Notes: generated by a model from the letters alone, not told the origin. 64,000 bases of DNA from Cacajao melanocephalus (GCA_963573385.1 CAUYLG010026897.1:1-64000), one strand, 5' to 3'; shown: positions 12,166 through 25,739, numbered from the stretch's first letter. Numbers and translations: made by a program.

Positions 12166-13082
12166 AACACAGTGTGTGGAATAAATAGCATTGATCAGAT
12201 CTCTGTGTCTGGAGTGAAGGGTGCATGTGAGGAAGTGATAAGAGATGGATTTAGAAAGATAATCTGACACTGGTCATGAGGTTTTCCTACTGGTCACCAG
12301 GCTATGGGGGACGGGGTGAAGATGGACACAAGTTAAGCCTTTTAAGCTTAAGTTTAAGGGATATCATCAAATTGCTTTTAGGAATATTCTTAGCAGTGCA
12401 CCAAGGATGACTAGAATTGGGTGAGATTGGGAGGCTATTTGCAGCAGGTCTGAAGTGATGCGCTGCAGGTTTGAAGTCAGGAAATTGCACTAGCAATGGC
12501 ACCCAGCCTGGAGGCTCTTCTGTGTCCTTCCTGCACTCAGATCACATCCACAGAAGCCAAAATGGACACACTATGCTGCCTCACTATCTTCTGTGCTGGG
12601 CCACAGTGAGCGACACCAGCAATGGGCACCTGGCAAAAGCTGAACCAGTCAGAAGACTTCTGTAAGACTTTTCAGCGTTGAACTGGGGAAAGAAACTCCG
12701 TTACCTATTTAGATCTATAGGAGGCAGTAGGCATGTCTCCCAATGGGAAGTGACCTCATTACAGTAGGTGAGAATAAAAGTGACACACTGAACAAAATAA
12801 GGATCCAGAGATGGAAAACAAACTTTTTGGTTTCAGACTCTATAATCCCGGATGTGATAAAATCACAACGGCCCCAGGCACGCCATCGAGGCCGATTATC
12901 CCCTCCTTTTCTGCTCCAGTTTCTTTTATTTGGTATTTAGTTATTTGCAACTCTCTGAGGTTCTTAAGTTAAATACTGGGAATGAGAAGAAGTGGGAGGG
13001 AATTGGGATACCTGAATAAATAAAATTATGGAACACAGAAACAAGAAACGTGGTGGGTGCATCAAGCTTAATATAGAGTATA
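12166..13082. other. unannotated noncoding stretch
   Basis: A patch near 12415-12450 (TTGGGTGAGATTGGGAGGCT) may be another ancient L2-related scrap. Otherwise nothing recognised. Confidence 0.4.
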
Positions 13083-13302
13083 TTAGGGGTTGGCAATTTC
13101 TTTCTACAAAGGACAAGTAGTAAGTATTTTAGGCTTGGAAAGCCACGTGGTCTCTCTTCAACTACTCACCTCTGCTGCTGCAACAGGAAAGCAGTCAGAC
13201 ACATGTAAATAAATGACAATGGCTGTGTTTCAATAAAACTATATTTACAAAAACAGGTGGCCGTTATATTTAGCCTGTAAGCCATAATTTTCCAACCCCT
13301 AA
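13083..13302 (-). mobile_element. hAT-Charlie nonautonomous MITE with intact TIRs
   Basis: TTAGGGGTTGG (13083-13093) and CCAACCCCTAA (13292-13302) are perfect 11-bp terminal inverted repeats. Internal landmarks TAAGTATTTTAGGCTTGGAA, GGCTGTGTTTCAATAAAACT and TATTTACAAAAACAGGTGGC are typical of a roughly 220-bp Charlie-derived MITE family. No transposase is encoded. Confidence 0.85.
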
Positions 13303-13879
13303 CCTGCACAATTTGCTTTCTTTTGCATTAATTCCAAGCTTATCAAGAATTCTCTTTTTGTCAGCTATAGCTCCCAGATTACCTTAATATTGGAAAGAGG
13401 GCGTATTCTGGATTCATTGGACCTTCTTACCTGGAAAAGACATCTCTGTTTAAAAATTGGCATCTACTTTGTATACCCAGTCTTTCAGTACATGAGTAAC
13501 TGTTTGACCCCAGGTGTTAGCTATCTGTGGATATACCAAGAAAGTTCAGGTTCTGGTCCCAGAAGCCTAGGTACCAGAACCCAGGTGATGTCAACTTCAC
13601 TGAGGCAATGGCCTTCTCCACTTCATGTACCCTCTACCACACAGAGGGCCACCTCCTCTCTTGCAAACTTTATCAGAGATTGAATTGTAATAGAAACAAT
13701 GTTCTTAGTGACTTTGTAAGAAGTAGCATCATTGGGAAGCATCCCAATATCCTATTTCCAAGAACTTTATTTACCCCCTGCCTACTCTTTCTTATACTTT
13801 CTGTTCCATTTTAATGTTTTTGACCTTCTGTTCACCCCGTTTCAAACTGTTAAAAAGTACCAGATGCTAGATTGCTTAC
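13303..13879. other. unannotated noncoding stretch
   Basis: Overlapping ORFs at 13390-13977 (up to 97 codons) have no recognised domain and no shared frame. No repeat recognised. Confidence 0.45.
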
Positions 13880-14040
13880 TTTGGGCATATATCTTAGCTT
13901 CTCTGAAGACCATGTGCTCATCTGCAAATAGAGGAACTAATCTCTATCTCACAGGGTCACTTGGAGAATCAAATTAAATAACAAATATGAGAATGTCCAT
14001 CACTGCAGTGTCTGGCCTGTGGTGTAGCTCAATGCACACA
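13880..14040 (+). mobile_element. MIR SINE
   Basis: CTCATCTGCAAATAGAGGAA, CTATCTCACAGGGTCACTTG and CAGTGTCTGGCCTGTGGTGT follow the MIR 3' half. Confidence 0.65.
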
Positions 14041-15410
<1,370 letters not shown>

Positions 15411-15469
15411 ATTCAGTGCTGTGTCTGCCCCTTTTCCTCCTCTGCTGCCTGCTCTGCAGTCTGGGTGCT

Positions 15470-15810
15470 CATTGCCTCTCAACTGGATGGTAGCATTAAC
15501 CTCCTAGTTGGTCTGTCAGTGACAAGCTCCCTCCTACCCCAAACACTTCTCTATTGCAATCTCCCAGAGTGCTTTTATCCTTAAAACTTTTCACTAGCTG
15601 TCCACTGCTCAAAAAATAAAGCCAAAACCTAATAACATGGCAAAATCCTTTTAAAATCTTTTAGCCCTCATGCTACCTTCATACTAACCCTATTTTAGCC
15701 TTCCTAGGCCACCCATATTTTCCCACAGAAGTCAAGCTCTCTCATTTCACAGGCTTTGTTCAAAGTGCTCACCCCTGGAATACCATCACTGTCATTTATC
15801 ACTCACAGAA
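15470..15810 (+). mobile_element. L2 3' region
   Basis: Sense L2: ACTGCTCAAAAAATAAAGCC, GGCTTTGTTCAAAGTGCTCA and CCCCTGGAATACCATCAC are in consensus order, including the conserved TGGAATGCC-like site. Confidence 0.65.
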
Positions 15811-15819
15811 TTCCCATTT

Positions 15820-15935
15820 TTTCAATAAATAGCTACACATTTGTTGACTGTCTGCCATGTCAGAAACCATTCTTGTTAGTAGGAATATAGAAATTAATCA
15901 CCCATCTCAGCTTTTGAGAGTGCCTAGTCTGATGC
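15820..15935 (-). mobile_element. L2-type antisense 3' tail
   Basis: TTTTCAATAAATAGCTACAC, TTGTTGACTGTCTGCCATGT and AGTAGGAATATAGAAATTAA resemble the antisense ACAAATATTTATTGAGCGCC tail family. Confidence 0.4.
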
Positions 15936-16087
15936 CAGGCAGGAGGATGTGGTCAGCCCATCAAATGCCACTTGGTAAACACCACCATGGAAACGTATAC
16001 AGGTTATCTTGTGGGGGGGTCCAGAGGAGGGAAAGAAAACTCTGCCTGAGCTGGCAGTGAACATTGTCACTCTTTCTCCATAACGTA

Positions 16088-16451
16088 TAATATGGTTTGG
16101 CTCTGTGTCCCCACCCAAATCTCACCTTGAATTGTAATCCTCATAATCCCCACATGTCAAGGGTGGGACCAGGTGGAGGTAATTGAGTTATGGGGGCTGT
16201 TTCCTCTATGTTGTTTTCATGATAATGAGTGAGTCTCACAAGATCTGAGGGTTTTATAAGCATCTGGCATTTCCCCTGCTTGCACTCATTCTCTCTCCTG
16301 CCACCCTGTGAAGAGGTGACTTCCGCCATGATTATAAGTTTCTTGAGGCCTCCATAGCCATGCAGAACTGTGAGTCAATTAGATCTCTCTTCTTTATAAA
16401 TTACCCAGTCTCAGGCATTTCTTCATAGCAGCGTGAGAATGGACTAATACA
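16088..16451 (+). mobile_element. MST-type MaLR solo LTR
   Basis: Sense LTR starting TAATATGGTTTGGCTCTGTG and ending GAATGGACTAATACA. Inside are CCCACCCAAATCTCACCTTG, GGTTTTATAAGCATCTGGCA (TATA-like), CCTGCTTGCACTCATTCTCT and the poly-A-site region TTCTTTATAAATTACCCAGT. Its length of 364 bp suits MSTA/MSTB. No internal coding sequence adjoins it. Confidence 0.88.
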
Positions 16452-17107
16452 GCATCTTGCAAACTGTCTTTAGCACTGACTTGGTTATTGTGATTGTTTA
16501 TATGGCTGACTCTCTTATAGACATTGGAACTTCTGGAGTGTGTCCCTCTGAACCCTGGCCCCCCAGCATAAGATCTGAGTGTGCTTGAGTGTGAGATGGT
16601 GCAAGATATTCTATCCTCGGCAGTCAAGGAGTCCCTTGGGGACCAAAATGGTAACAGGACTTGCACTTGGCTTCTGCCAACCTCCAGGTCAAGATAAAAG
16701 CTGTCACACTTGACTTAGCAACAATATTTAGCAAAATAAGCCAATGCCAATGGCCGGAACACCCTTTTCTGTTTCAAATGGCAAATCTGGTTTTTTTCAT
16801 CATTAAGGAAGGAGATTGATCTAAATTCCAGCTTAGTTGATTTCACACCACACTTGGCAAGAGCACTGATAAAGCCATCTATCTGTGCAGTCTGGTTGGA
16901 TGCCCACAGGTTTCTGACAAGTACCCAGGATGACATTTCGTACAAATATCTTAGCCAGAGCAAAATTTTCAGGAGTCGCACTCCTCAAACTAGCAACCCT
17001 TCCATGAAATTTCTCCGATACTGATTAAAAATATGACAAATAAACTATGAAACATTTTCGGCCATTGTCATTATATACACTATAATGTATGCAGTGGTTC
17101 TCAACTT
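16452..17107. other. unannotated stretch with one protein-like minus-strand ORF
   Basis: The minus-strand frame at 16715-16981 has an even amino-acid mix, but I see no flush splice sites, domain or known homologue, so it is not called as a gene. Confidence 0.4.
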
Positions 17108-17235
17108 ACAAAGTATTTCCACATATTTCTTTTTATTTGAACCTCACGAATTTTAAAAATATTGTCCCCATTTTATAGAAAGTGATACATAGGTCAAGTG
17201 ACGGGTGCAAGACCACACAGCTGTACAGTCCAGTC
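17108..17235 (-). mobile_element. MIR-like SINE
   Basis: TTTGAACCTCACGAATTTTA, TTGTCCCCATTTTATAGAAA and GGTGCAAGACCACACAGCTG follow antisense MIR order. Confidence 0.6.
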
Positions 17236-17865
17236 ACTTGCTGCAACCTGGACACACTTGTGCAAAAGTGAATATCAGAATACAATAGATCCCTGATTTC
17301 TTGCAACACCCAATGTCACCCGCAGTGACAGTTTCCTAGCTTTTCACTGCATCTCCAAGTACAAGTTCACTTACAGTACTGTCCCTACAAGCCATCAAGG
17401 AAAACTGGAGGTTCTGAAATGACCTGTGCCTTTAAGATCTAGAAGGCCTCATATGAAGGGGAAAATAGACTGACTTATTATGCCCTCAGAGATTAAAACT
17501 AGAACTTAGGAACTAGTAACAGTCAGACAAGGCCGAGTTCTACCTAGAGAATTATCTTCTCCTATGTTTACAGCCAGTGACTTTGAGAAGCAGTGAGCTC
17601 ACACTTCTGAAATTCCCAGGCATCCTGTACGTAGGATTCAAGCATCAGAGAGGCCTAGACTATGGACTCTTTTTAAATCCATTTGTCTCCTAGGTTTCTG
17701 GGGTCCTTTTGTTACAACCTATTGCCTGTGGAATACAACTGCCCCTGCCTTCCCGGGCCTGTCAGTCTGAGGAGGTGTCATCAAAAAAGTGTCTCCCTTA
17801 TCATCTTGCTATCTTGGTGACTCCAAGGGCAGGTGGGCAGCAAGCCCATCATCCCATGCTCATGT
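17236..17865. other. unannotated noncoding stretch
   Basis: No repeat or gene recognised. Confidence 0.45.
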
Positions 17866-17930
17866 GTTCTCTCTCTCTCTCCCTCTCTCTCTCTCTCTTT
17901 TCCTCTCTCTCTCTCTCACACACACACCCC
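17866..17930. repeat. CT microsatellite with short CA end
   Basis: An interrupted CT tract (TCTCTCTCTCTCCCTCTCTC type) passes into CACACACACCCC. It gives a serine/leucine reading frame that is not a gene. Confidence 0.9.
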
Positions 17931-18090
17931 TCCTGTATCTCCCCCAGCTAATCAAGTGTTAGATTATATAGGTTCCAACAAGCCTTATCATCCACGTGTT
18001 ATAAAACAGCTCACAAACTCAGTGTCATTCCTAAAAGAATATCGGCCTCTGGTCCACAGATAATTCTTCTGCTTTTTAAAACTCATATGT

Positions 18091-18398
<308 letters not shown>

Positions 18399-18990
18399 AA
18401 ACTTACATGTATTATATCTGCTGTTGATTCAGCTGGGCCCCAAAGAAACTAATGACTAATGGAAATTACTGAGTTTGCAGGATGGCAGATAAGAAAAGAC
18501 AACTTGCTGAAACACTGAAACTCCCTCTGCTTATGAGAGAAAAGAGCTGGGGACAATCTGATGGAACCAAGATGGCTGACTGGAGTGTGTGCAGAACCAG
18601 TTTGCTGATGTCACAGCAAAAGAAAGAGAGAAAATAATCTGTATAATAGAAAGAGAAAAAAATGTAAATTCCACACGTGATGAAATTACACATGTGACCC
18701 ACGAGTTAACATGAAGAGATAACTGCACAGGACCAGAGCCATTCCAGACTTCCCCTTTCCTTCCACCAATCGCCTGCTAATCCCAGTAACCACCCCCTAA
18801 CCCTTTTCTAATAAAATGACTGCCTTAAAGCTAGCACCAGGAGAGAGATTTGCAGTTGACACTCCTGTCTCCTTGTAAGTCAATTTGACAAAAAGCTTTT
18901 CTTCTCTCAAAAACTCCATGTCATAATATTGGCTGCTGGTACACTGGGCAGCAAGCCCCTCTTTGCTGGATAAAATTAATGGAACTTGCA
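18399..18990 (+). mobile_element. possible retroviral-type LTR remnant, family unclear
   Basis: CTAATAAAATGACTGCCTTA near 18810 could be a polyadenylation region, and ATATTGGCTGCTGGTACACT with GGGCAGCAAGCCCC resembles the end of an ERV1-type LTR. The start is not defined and no TSD was found. It may instead be unique sequence. Confidence 0.3.
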
Positions 18991-19089
18991 TTGTACCTTT
19001 ATCACATAAGTTGAATTATAATCTATTGCATATCTATGTTGAACCCAGAAATTTATATTAACAATGCAACACTACTTGTCCCTTTATGA

Positions 19090-19290
19090 AATGCCTGCTT
19101 GTCTCTTTACATCAGGCCTTATGCCAGGAACTTTACCTACATTATACCAAATCTCATCCTGTGAGTTATAGGGTGCCCCATCCCTTTTCCAGATGCTCAT
19201 AGAGATTATGTTCCCTGATAACAATAGAGCTGGAATTCAACCTTAAGTCTGTCTGACTCTAAAGATGGTCTTATTCCCCATGCAATACAC
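19090..19290 (-). mobile_element. MIR SINE
   Basis: AGGCCTTATGCCAGGAACTT, GAGCTGGAATTCAACCTTAA and GTCTGTCTGACTCTAAAGAT follow antisense MIR order. Confidence 0.65.
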
Positions 19291-20379
19291 TGCAGCAAAC
19301 ATTCCTAAATGTGCAGCACCAGAAGTTGTTTGGATTCCAAGTTTTATATATAAAGGCCACTTTTATTTTCAGAGTTGCTATTAAGAAAAAAATTAGGGTG
19401 GGGGAGAGAATATGAGCAGAGAATGAGGTTCCACCACCAGGTTGTATGGTTATTTATTACAAATACTGACTTTTTTTCTCTCTCTTTCCATTATTTACTT
19501 GTTCAGGGAGCTAGAAACAGGAAAACAGCCCTAGCGATTCAGCAGTTATTTAAATAGAACAGTGTGGGGATTGTGCACTCAGTCCACCATAATTGGAAAC
19601 TGTTCCTACAGTGCACCAATATTTCAAAAGCAATACAACCCAATTCTCTGACCCATGAATCAGAGTTTTCCCCTCTACTAGCATGAAAGATTGGGGCGAG
19701 GGAGAACTGGAAGGAAGATTTCTCTTAGGCACAGATTTTGCAGAAGAAAGCTGACAGAAGAATCTCATTAACTGAATTTTTAATTGAATATTAGATGAAA
19801 TTAAAAGCATGGCATTAGTTGTTCTCACATGCTAGAAAATATGTATTCTCTCTATTCTGCAAACTGAGTCACATACCTCTCTGGACAGTGGTAGTGGTCC
19901 CTGTAATTCAGTGACTTGAAATAAACTCACTTTGCTACAATTGTTTACATCCAAGCAAGATTTGTTGCTGGCAAAGTCATTGCCTTTCAAATTCATGTTA
20001 ATTCTCCTCTGCTTCAAACATAATAATTTCAGTTCTGGTATCCCTGGCTGCCAATCTCATCTTTGGGGAAAATGAAATTATGGGTTTTGAAACTGAGCAA
20101 GCCTGACCTTACTATATTGCACTGGATAGGATACTTTATTTTTCTAACCACAGTTATCATATCTTAAAACTGGTCGTAAATTGAATGGGCATTGAGAAAT
20201 TCAAGGAGGTGATCTATTTAAAAGGTCCAGCAGCCTCTGATACCCAGTGGGTACTCACTAAATACTATTTCTGCTCTTTCTTTATTCTGTAATTAAGGAT
20301 GCAATGAACATTTTTATGTCATAATCTTGTTTCTCTCAACCATATATAAATGCAAATAACTTTTCATGATATGTGTACC
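19291..20379. other. unannotated noncoding stretch
   Basis: No repeat recognised except a short 3'-tail-like motif (GGGTACTCACTAAATACTAT near 20249), too short to assign. Confidence 0.45.
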
Positions 20380-20578
20380 TATATTCCAGGTGCTGTACCT
20401 TTATTATCTTGTTTACACTACATTGTGAGGTTGTCAGCATTATCTCCATTTTGCAGATGAAGAAACTAGGGCTCACCAAGGACAGGTAGCTTGTCTGAAG
20501 TCAAACAGCTACTAAACAGCAAAGCTAAGAATCAAACCCAGGTCTGTCTGTGTCTAAAGCTTATGCTTACTATTTCTT
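20380..20578 (-). mobile_element. MIR SINE
   Basis: TATTCCAGGTGCTGTACCTT, TTTTGCAGATGAAGAAACTA, AGTCAAACAGCTACTAAACA and CAAACCCAGGTCTGTCTG are all in order. A good match. Confidence 0.82.
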
Positions 20579-20598
20579 TTTAAAAATCTTCACTCCAG

Positions 20599-20822
20599 CA
20601 TGGCAGTTCTCAAATAGTGGCAATTTTATACCCCAGGAGATATTTGACAGTCTGAAGATACGTTTTATTTCTATGACTGAGAGGAGAGGGCCATGTGATG
20701 TTACTGGCACCTAGTGCTTTGCCAAGGATGCTGCTAAATATGCTACAAGGCACACAGCAGCCCCCCACAGCAAAAAATTATTTGGTCCAAAATGTCAATA
20801 GTGCTGCTATTGAAAATCCCTC
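20599..20822 (-). mobile_element. hAT-Charlie nonautonomous MITE (MER20-like)
   Basis: Antisense copy of the family also seen at 5629: TTATACCCCAGGAGATATTT, AAGGATGCTGCTAAATATGC, CAGCAGCCCCCCACAGCAAA and GGTCCAAAATGTCAATAGTG. Terminal repeats are degenerate. Confidence 0.78.
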
Positions 20823-21324
20823 CTCCGGCATTTATCAAAATTTGTCTTGTTTTAATATAAACGAATGTAATATCCTCATACTTCTGAATTTAGATGCTCA
20901 TTCTTTATTGATGAGCAGGTACCAGAAGATTGTATTTTTCTAATCCTCTGCAAGGCAGAGATTTTCCCACAGTGTGCTACATGTTCATACTGTCAGTTTC
21001 ACTCATTTCCACAGCACAATGTCTATTGTCTCATGGTTTCCATGGTAAAAGGTCTATCTGCTGTTTGCTTAGATTATTTTTTGCTTGTTCATGCCATTTT
21101 GAACACACTTGAAAAAATGAAACTGGCAAGGTCAAATTTAATATATTCTTTCTTCTTTTCTCTTATTTATTTTTTCTTACATAAAAACATATAGCATGCC
21201 TCAGAATTTAAATAATTCATAATATCTATAAAGACTGTACCAGTTCTAAAGAATGCTGGAAATTATTATTTATTTTTTTAAAGTTATATCTTACTAGATA
21301 TAAGGTTCTTGGGGGTCTAGTTCC
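20823..21324. other. unannotated AT-rich stretch
   Basis: No repeat or gene recognised. Confidence 0.45.
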
Positions 21325-21440
21325 CTCCCCAGCTTCATTTGACAGACAAGGACATGGAGACCAAATAAATTGTGATCTACGCAGAAATAAACAGCTAATT
21401 AGCACAGGGCGAGACCAAGAGCACAGATATGCTGACTCCT
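21325..21440 (-). mobile_element. MIR-like remnant
   Basis: CAGCTTCATTTGACAGACAA, GGACATGGAGACCAAATAAA and AACAGCTAATTAGCACAGGG weakly follow antisense MIR. Confidence 0.45.
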
Positions 21441-21924
21441 GGGCTGGTGTGTTCTTCATCATGCACTTGAGATTTTATGTTGCAAAATTCAATCAATATA
21501 CACACACTGGGGTGTGCAGACACGTGGGCATGCTCACATGCACATGCACACACAAACATCCATTTAACTGTATTTTGCCACCTTGTCTTTTTAGAAGACT
21601 TCAAATAGTGATGGTTACCAATCTGTTAACTGAAAACCTAAAGTTATGATTTGACTGATCACTGCTCTACAGAGAGACTAAGAGGGAACAGGAGCTTTGA
21701 ACCACTTAAAGTCCAAGATAAGTGCTTGACATACACCAACTAATTACTCCAGACATCTAAAGCCCCCAGTTGGGTTTCTGGCATTGAATAAGCCTGATAC
21801 AGCATGCGAAGAGCGGCATGAGGCTACTTTACATCTCTCATCCCTAAGTACATCCCTACACTTCCTCCAAGGTTTCTTCTATGAAACATAAATAGGACAG
21901 ACATATCGCCACCAGGTTCGAAAG
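21441..21924. other. unannotated; CACATG-rich patch at 21500-21560
   Basis: The patch GCTCACATGCACATGCACAC resembles the unit of the large array at 39.5 kb in composition, but is a single short stretch. Confidence 0.45.
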
Positions 21925-22075
21925 ACATCAATGGCCTCTCATTTCCTAGATCAAAGCTAATATTTTCAGCCTGGCTGTAAGCTGATCTTACATCTCTAGC
22001 CTTCCCCAGATATATACATTTGTCCCTCGTCTTTATGTCTAAGTGCTTCCCAGAGAGTTGGCTCTCGTAGATGTT
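21925..22075 (+). mobile_element. L2 remnant
   Basis: CAATGGCCTCTCATTTCCTA, AGCCTGGCTGTAAGCTGATC and CTCTAGCCTTCCCC follow sense L2 order. Confidence 0.5.
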
Positions 22076-22769
22076 GGGACAAGTTCCTGTTGACCTTCCA
22101 TTCTGGCCCCTGGGTGAGTCTCACTGCTTCTTCCTCAACAGCCAATCATGTCTACTAGCAGCACTGGCCTCTCTGGTACCCTCACTTGGAACAGAGGGAG
22201 GGACCATTCTCCTTTATTTCCTCGAGCAGAACTTAGAGTTTTCTTAAGAAGATATCACTGAAGATCAAGGATCTAAATAAACAGAGAAGATAATTTGGCA
22301 GCTTTTAGAAGTGGCCATTCTTAGGTCCTGAAACAGAAACAGAGTCTCAGAATCAGACTCAACTTTCACCTAACTTCTCGTCAGGAGCTAATTATCCCTT
22401 TACCCAACAGGCTTTCTCAGCATCTCCACATCGGCGAGTTTACTCCTAACTCTCCACAGGTAGATAAGGAAATCTCCTCTCTCTACTTCCAAGAACCATT
22501 TCATTTCCTGCTCCAGGTTGGCCAAAAGTGAGATGATCCATTCCTACTGAGTATGTCCCAGCCACAAGGATGAAATCTGACCTCTGCCCCTAACTTAAAT
22601 AGGAAAATGGCACTTGCGTATGTTAAAGTTTCAAAAGTTTGTATTGTCCATTCACAGCACCACATTGCATCAGCCACACTGAGTCCAGTTCCTTGTAGCT
22701 GCCTTTCCTTCAGCCTGAGAGATGTGTGGCCTGACCTTCACCATGCTCCGGGGGAAAACAAGCTGTCTA
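22076..22769. other. unannotated noncoding stretch
   Basis: No repeat or gene recognised. Confidence 0.45.
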
Positions 22770-22895
22770 TTCCAAAGTCCTCATTTCACATGAGGAAAAT
22801 GAAGCTGAGAAAGGGCTTGCCTAAGGCACCCAGCAAGTCAACAGAAAAGCCCAGACTAGAACTCAGGTTGTCTTAAACTCTAATCAAGCATTCTC
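22770..22895 (-). mobile_element. MIR-like remnant
   Basis: CATTTCACATGAGGAAAATG, AAGCTGAGAAAGGGCTTGCC and AGACTAGAACTCAGGTTGTC follow antisense MIR order. Confidence 0.6.
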
Positions 22896-23813
22896 TTTCT
22901 TTTCATATGTTCCTGAAATCTCAATAATGGAAAACTTTAATTTTATATGACTATAAATATGCATATATGTAGTCAGCAACTAAGTGGATATGAAAACCCC
23001 AGGAAGCACTGAACATATGGAAACTAAATCTGGGTCACAATATTCCTTGAGGACCCATCATTTCTTGGTTTCAAACATAATAACGGAAATGGGAAGGTAA
23101 ATTTCAATGGCAGGAGTGCAATACACACTGTAATTGATTTAGAAGAATGTATTTAGAAGTTGTTAATAATATATGAAAGATGCTGAATATTATTTTCCTC
23201 ATTATATATAAGAACATATAGTTTTAATAGCACAAGATATTACACTGCGATCAGCTCATATAAATGACACTACTCACCAGTTACATGAAGCCCAAGGGAA
23301 GACATATTTTCTGTGTCTGAAATGATCATAAGAGCAACATTATAAAATGAAAAAATAAAGTCCATTCAGAAAGACTCAAGAGTTAGTCTTAATTCAGGGT
23401 GAATCTATCATCCTTTGTCACAAGAACAAGTATATAATCCATTTAAATTACACAAAGATAACTTTTCCATATGACCTCCAGGGTTAGTTTCCTGCCTTGC
23501 CTTGCCTTTTCAGTAGAGTTTTACTAACAATAATCAAATTGGAGATGTCTATCTTTAATTCTTTTAAAGTAAAGGAAGCTTTTGCATATTTTTAGATACC
23601 ATTCCGCTGCAGGTTTAAGAAAGGGAAAAAAAAAGAATTAGCAGCTACAGGAGTTCTAATTAGGTTAATTATAAAGCTTGATTGAGTGGTGTTTGATCAA
23701 TAAATTTGGAGCAAACACTACTCTGTCCTGGAAGAAACCACCCCCAATACTGTTTAGGTACGCTTTTCAGCCAAGGATGTTCACTGCTTTGAACCTAGTG
23801 ATCAGAAAACAGT
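22896..23813. other. AT-rich, repeat-free stretch with homeobox-type motifs
   Basis: No repeat recognised. The interval 23630-23730 carries TAATTA, TTGATCAATAA and TGATTGA motifs close together (see findings). Confidence 0.4.
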
Positions 23814-24204
23814 TGTCTTAGTTCGCTTTGTGCTGCTGTAACAGAATACCACAGAGTGAATCATTTATAAGAAAAGAAATTTATTCCTCACAGTTCTGGA
23901 GGCTGGAAAGTCCAAGAGCTTAGTTCTGATATCTAGTGAGGGCCTTCTTGCTGTGTTATCCCATGGTGGAACGGCAACCGAGCACAAAAGACAGAGAGAG
24001 CCCCATGGGAGTCCCTTTTATGACTCACTCTCATGAAAACGAACCAACTCCCATAATAACAATATTAACAATATTAATACATTCATGAAGGCCTCACCTT
24101 CATGACTCAGTCACCTCTTGTTATGCCCTAGCTCCCAATACTGCCACATTGGGGATTAAGTTTTCAGTACATGAAAATTTGAGAGACACATTCAAACCAC
24201 AGCA
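23814..24204 (-). mobile_element. MaLR solo LTR (MST/MLT1-type)
   Basis: Antisense LTR from TGTCTTAGTTCGCTTTGTGC to TTCAAACCACAGCA, about 391 bp. Landmarks are AACAGAATACCACAGAGTGA, GAGGGCCTTCTTGCTGTGTT and TTGGGGATTAAGTTTTCAGT. The 5 bases outside are ACAGT and ACGGT, a plausible TSD with one mismatch. Confidence 0.85.
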
Positions 24205-24314
24205 ACGGTTGTACATAAATTTATATATAGGAAAACTTTTCCTGGAAATAAGCCCCTCATTGTCAATCAGTTGGGGAAAAACAGATGAGAGCAAAGAGCC
24301 AGACACAGAAGTTG

Positions 24315-24465
24315 AACACTTGGCTTGAAATCCTCAAACCACCATTTACCAGATGAGACAAATTACAAATCTGTCCTGAACCTCAGTTTTTATATTCATG
24401 AATGAGAGGCAATAGGACTGTATTCTATTCTAGTCTTTTAGAAAGACTAGAACCAATATATTCTC
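24315..24465 (+). mobile_element. MIR SINE remnant
   Basis: CCACCATTTACCAGATGAGA, CTGTCCTGAACCTCAGTTTT and CATGAATGAGAGGCAATAGG follow sense MIR. Confidence 0.55.
24428..24452. repeat. palindrome, 11-bp stem and 3-nt loop
   Basis: TTCTAGTCTTT and AAAGACTAGAA flank TAG. It lies at the end of a MIR remnant. Confidence 0.85.
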
Positions 24466-25506
24466 TGTTGCCCATTGCTTAAGATATAGTATCCATTGAC
24501 GCATCTTAGCTCAACTCTGAGAAAAAACAACTACCCTATGAGCAATTAGAGTTTTCAGGAATATAACACCTGATATCCTTTGGTATCATGCTCCCCAAAA
24601 AAGGTTCATTTTTTTAAATCTAGAAATTAGGGTTGTGTTTATAGGAGAAACTCTAAATTCCTTCTTTGAATTTTTATTTTTTAGAACCTTCATTTTCTTT
24701 TTTTTTAAATTCTTCTTTCCAGATGAAAAATTTCTAGTAGTCCTGAGGACCAAAATAACTTGTCATGTCCAAGATATCTGAAAATATGAAAGGTCATTCA
24801 TCATCTGCCCACAGTTATGATATATAAAAACAAGGGAGTGATCTGAAAAGAAATGCCACGTAAAGAAGTCAAGTTTAAGTAACTAACCACACAGCATGTT
24901 GATCTGAGTGTGTAAGATATCAAGCTTGTGAAAAGTGGGGAGAACAGACTGGATATATAAGTGTTTGAACTGAGGGTTAAATAGGAGGCAGAAGCTGAGA
25001 AGAGAAGCTTCAGGAGTTTATTTCAGATACCTACAAATTGAGTGGGAGGGAGCATGCCAATCCTGACATAACGTGGGCCAAATGATTTGCTATAGGCTGC
25101 TTTCAATATTTAGTTTCTTAAATGGAATAAAAATATTTGTTTCTTTAATAGTTCCAAGTTCAAACAATGGAGGAATATGTATGAACACCTGTTAGAAAAA
25201 TGTACACCTTTTCTTCCTTGTCTTGATGCATGCTCAACTATGAACATACCATTCAGCAACATGGCATATCACTTGGAAACAGGGCATCTTCACTTGGTTC
25301 AAGTCTATTTTATAGTTCTAATCCAAAGATTGCTCAACTCCAACAAATTGCTCAATCAATATAAAGACCTCCATGGGCTGAGCACATCAGGTTGAATAAG
25401 AAGCAAAGTTCTAAACTTAAAGATGGGATGGGATATGGCTGCAAGTGTGTGTCTCATTCTGTATGTTTAGGGAGAGAAGAGTTATTTTGACTTCACTACA
25501 GTTACT
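24466..25506. other. unannotated AT-rich stretch
   Basis: No repeat or gene recognised; the 72-codon ORF at 25177 has no support. Confidence 0.45.
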
Positions 25507-25605
25507 GCTACAGTTTGGTTGATTTGGCCTCTCCAGATCTTGTGTTAAAATTGGATCTTCATTGTGAGAGGTAGAGCTTAATGGGAGGATTTGGGCCATA
25601 AAATT
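25507..25605 (+). mobile_element. 5' fragment of a MaLR LTR
   Basis: TGCTACAGTTTGGTTGATTT, then GTGAGAGGTAGAGCTTAATG and GGGAGGATTTGGGCCA match the first 100 bp of an MST-type LTR. The rest is missing. Confidence 0.6.
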
Positions 25606-25739
25606 TAGGAGGTGCCAAAAACCTCAATAATTAGTATACATGGCATTTAATCAAAATTAAGGCAAAAATCTATAATGAAGAAATATTAAAATTTAAAATA
25701 GAGGTTGGTATTACTAATTATTCTTTTGTTCAAGCTGAC

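Noticed and set aside
16715..16981. Protein-like 88-codon minus-strand ORF
   Set aside because: Composition is reasonable, but no polypyrimidine-AG or donor site brackets it and no homologue is recognised.
17092..17106. Left terminal repeat of a MER5-like MITE (CAGTGGTTCTCAAC)
   Set aside because: Nothing after it matches a MITE body, and the sequence passes straight into a MIR-like remnant.
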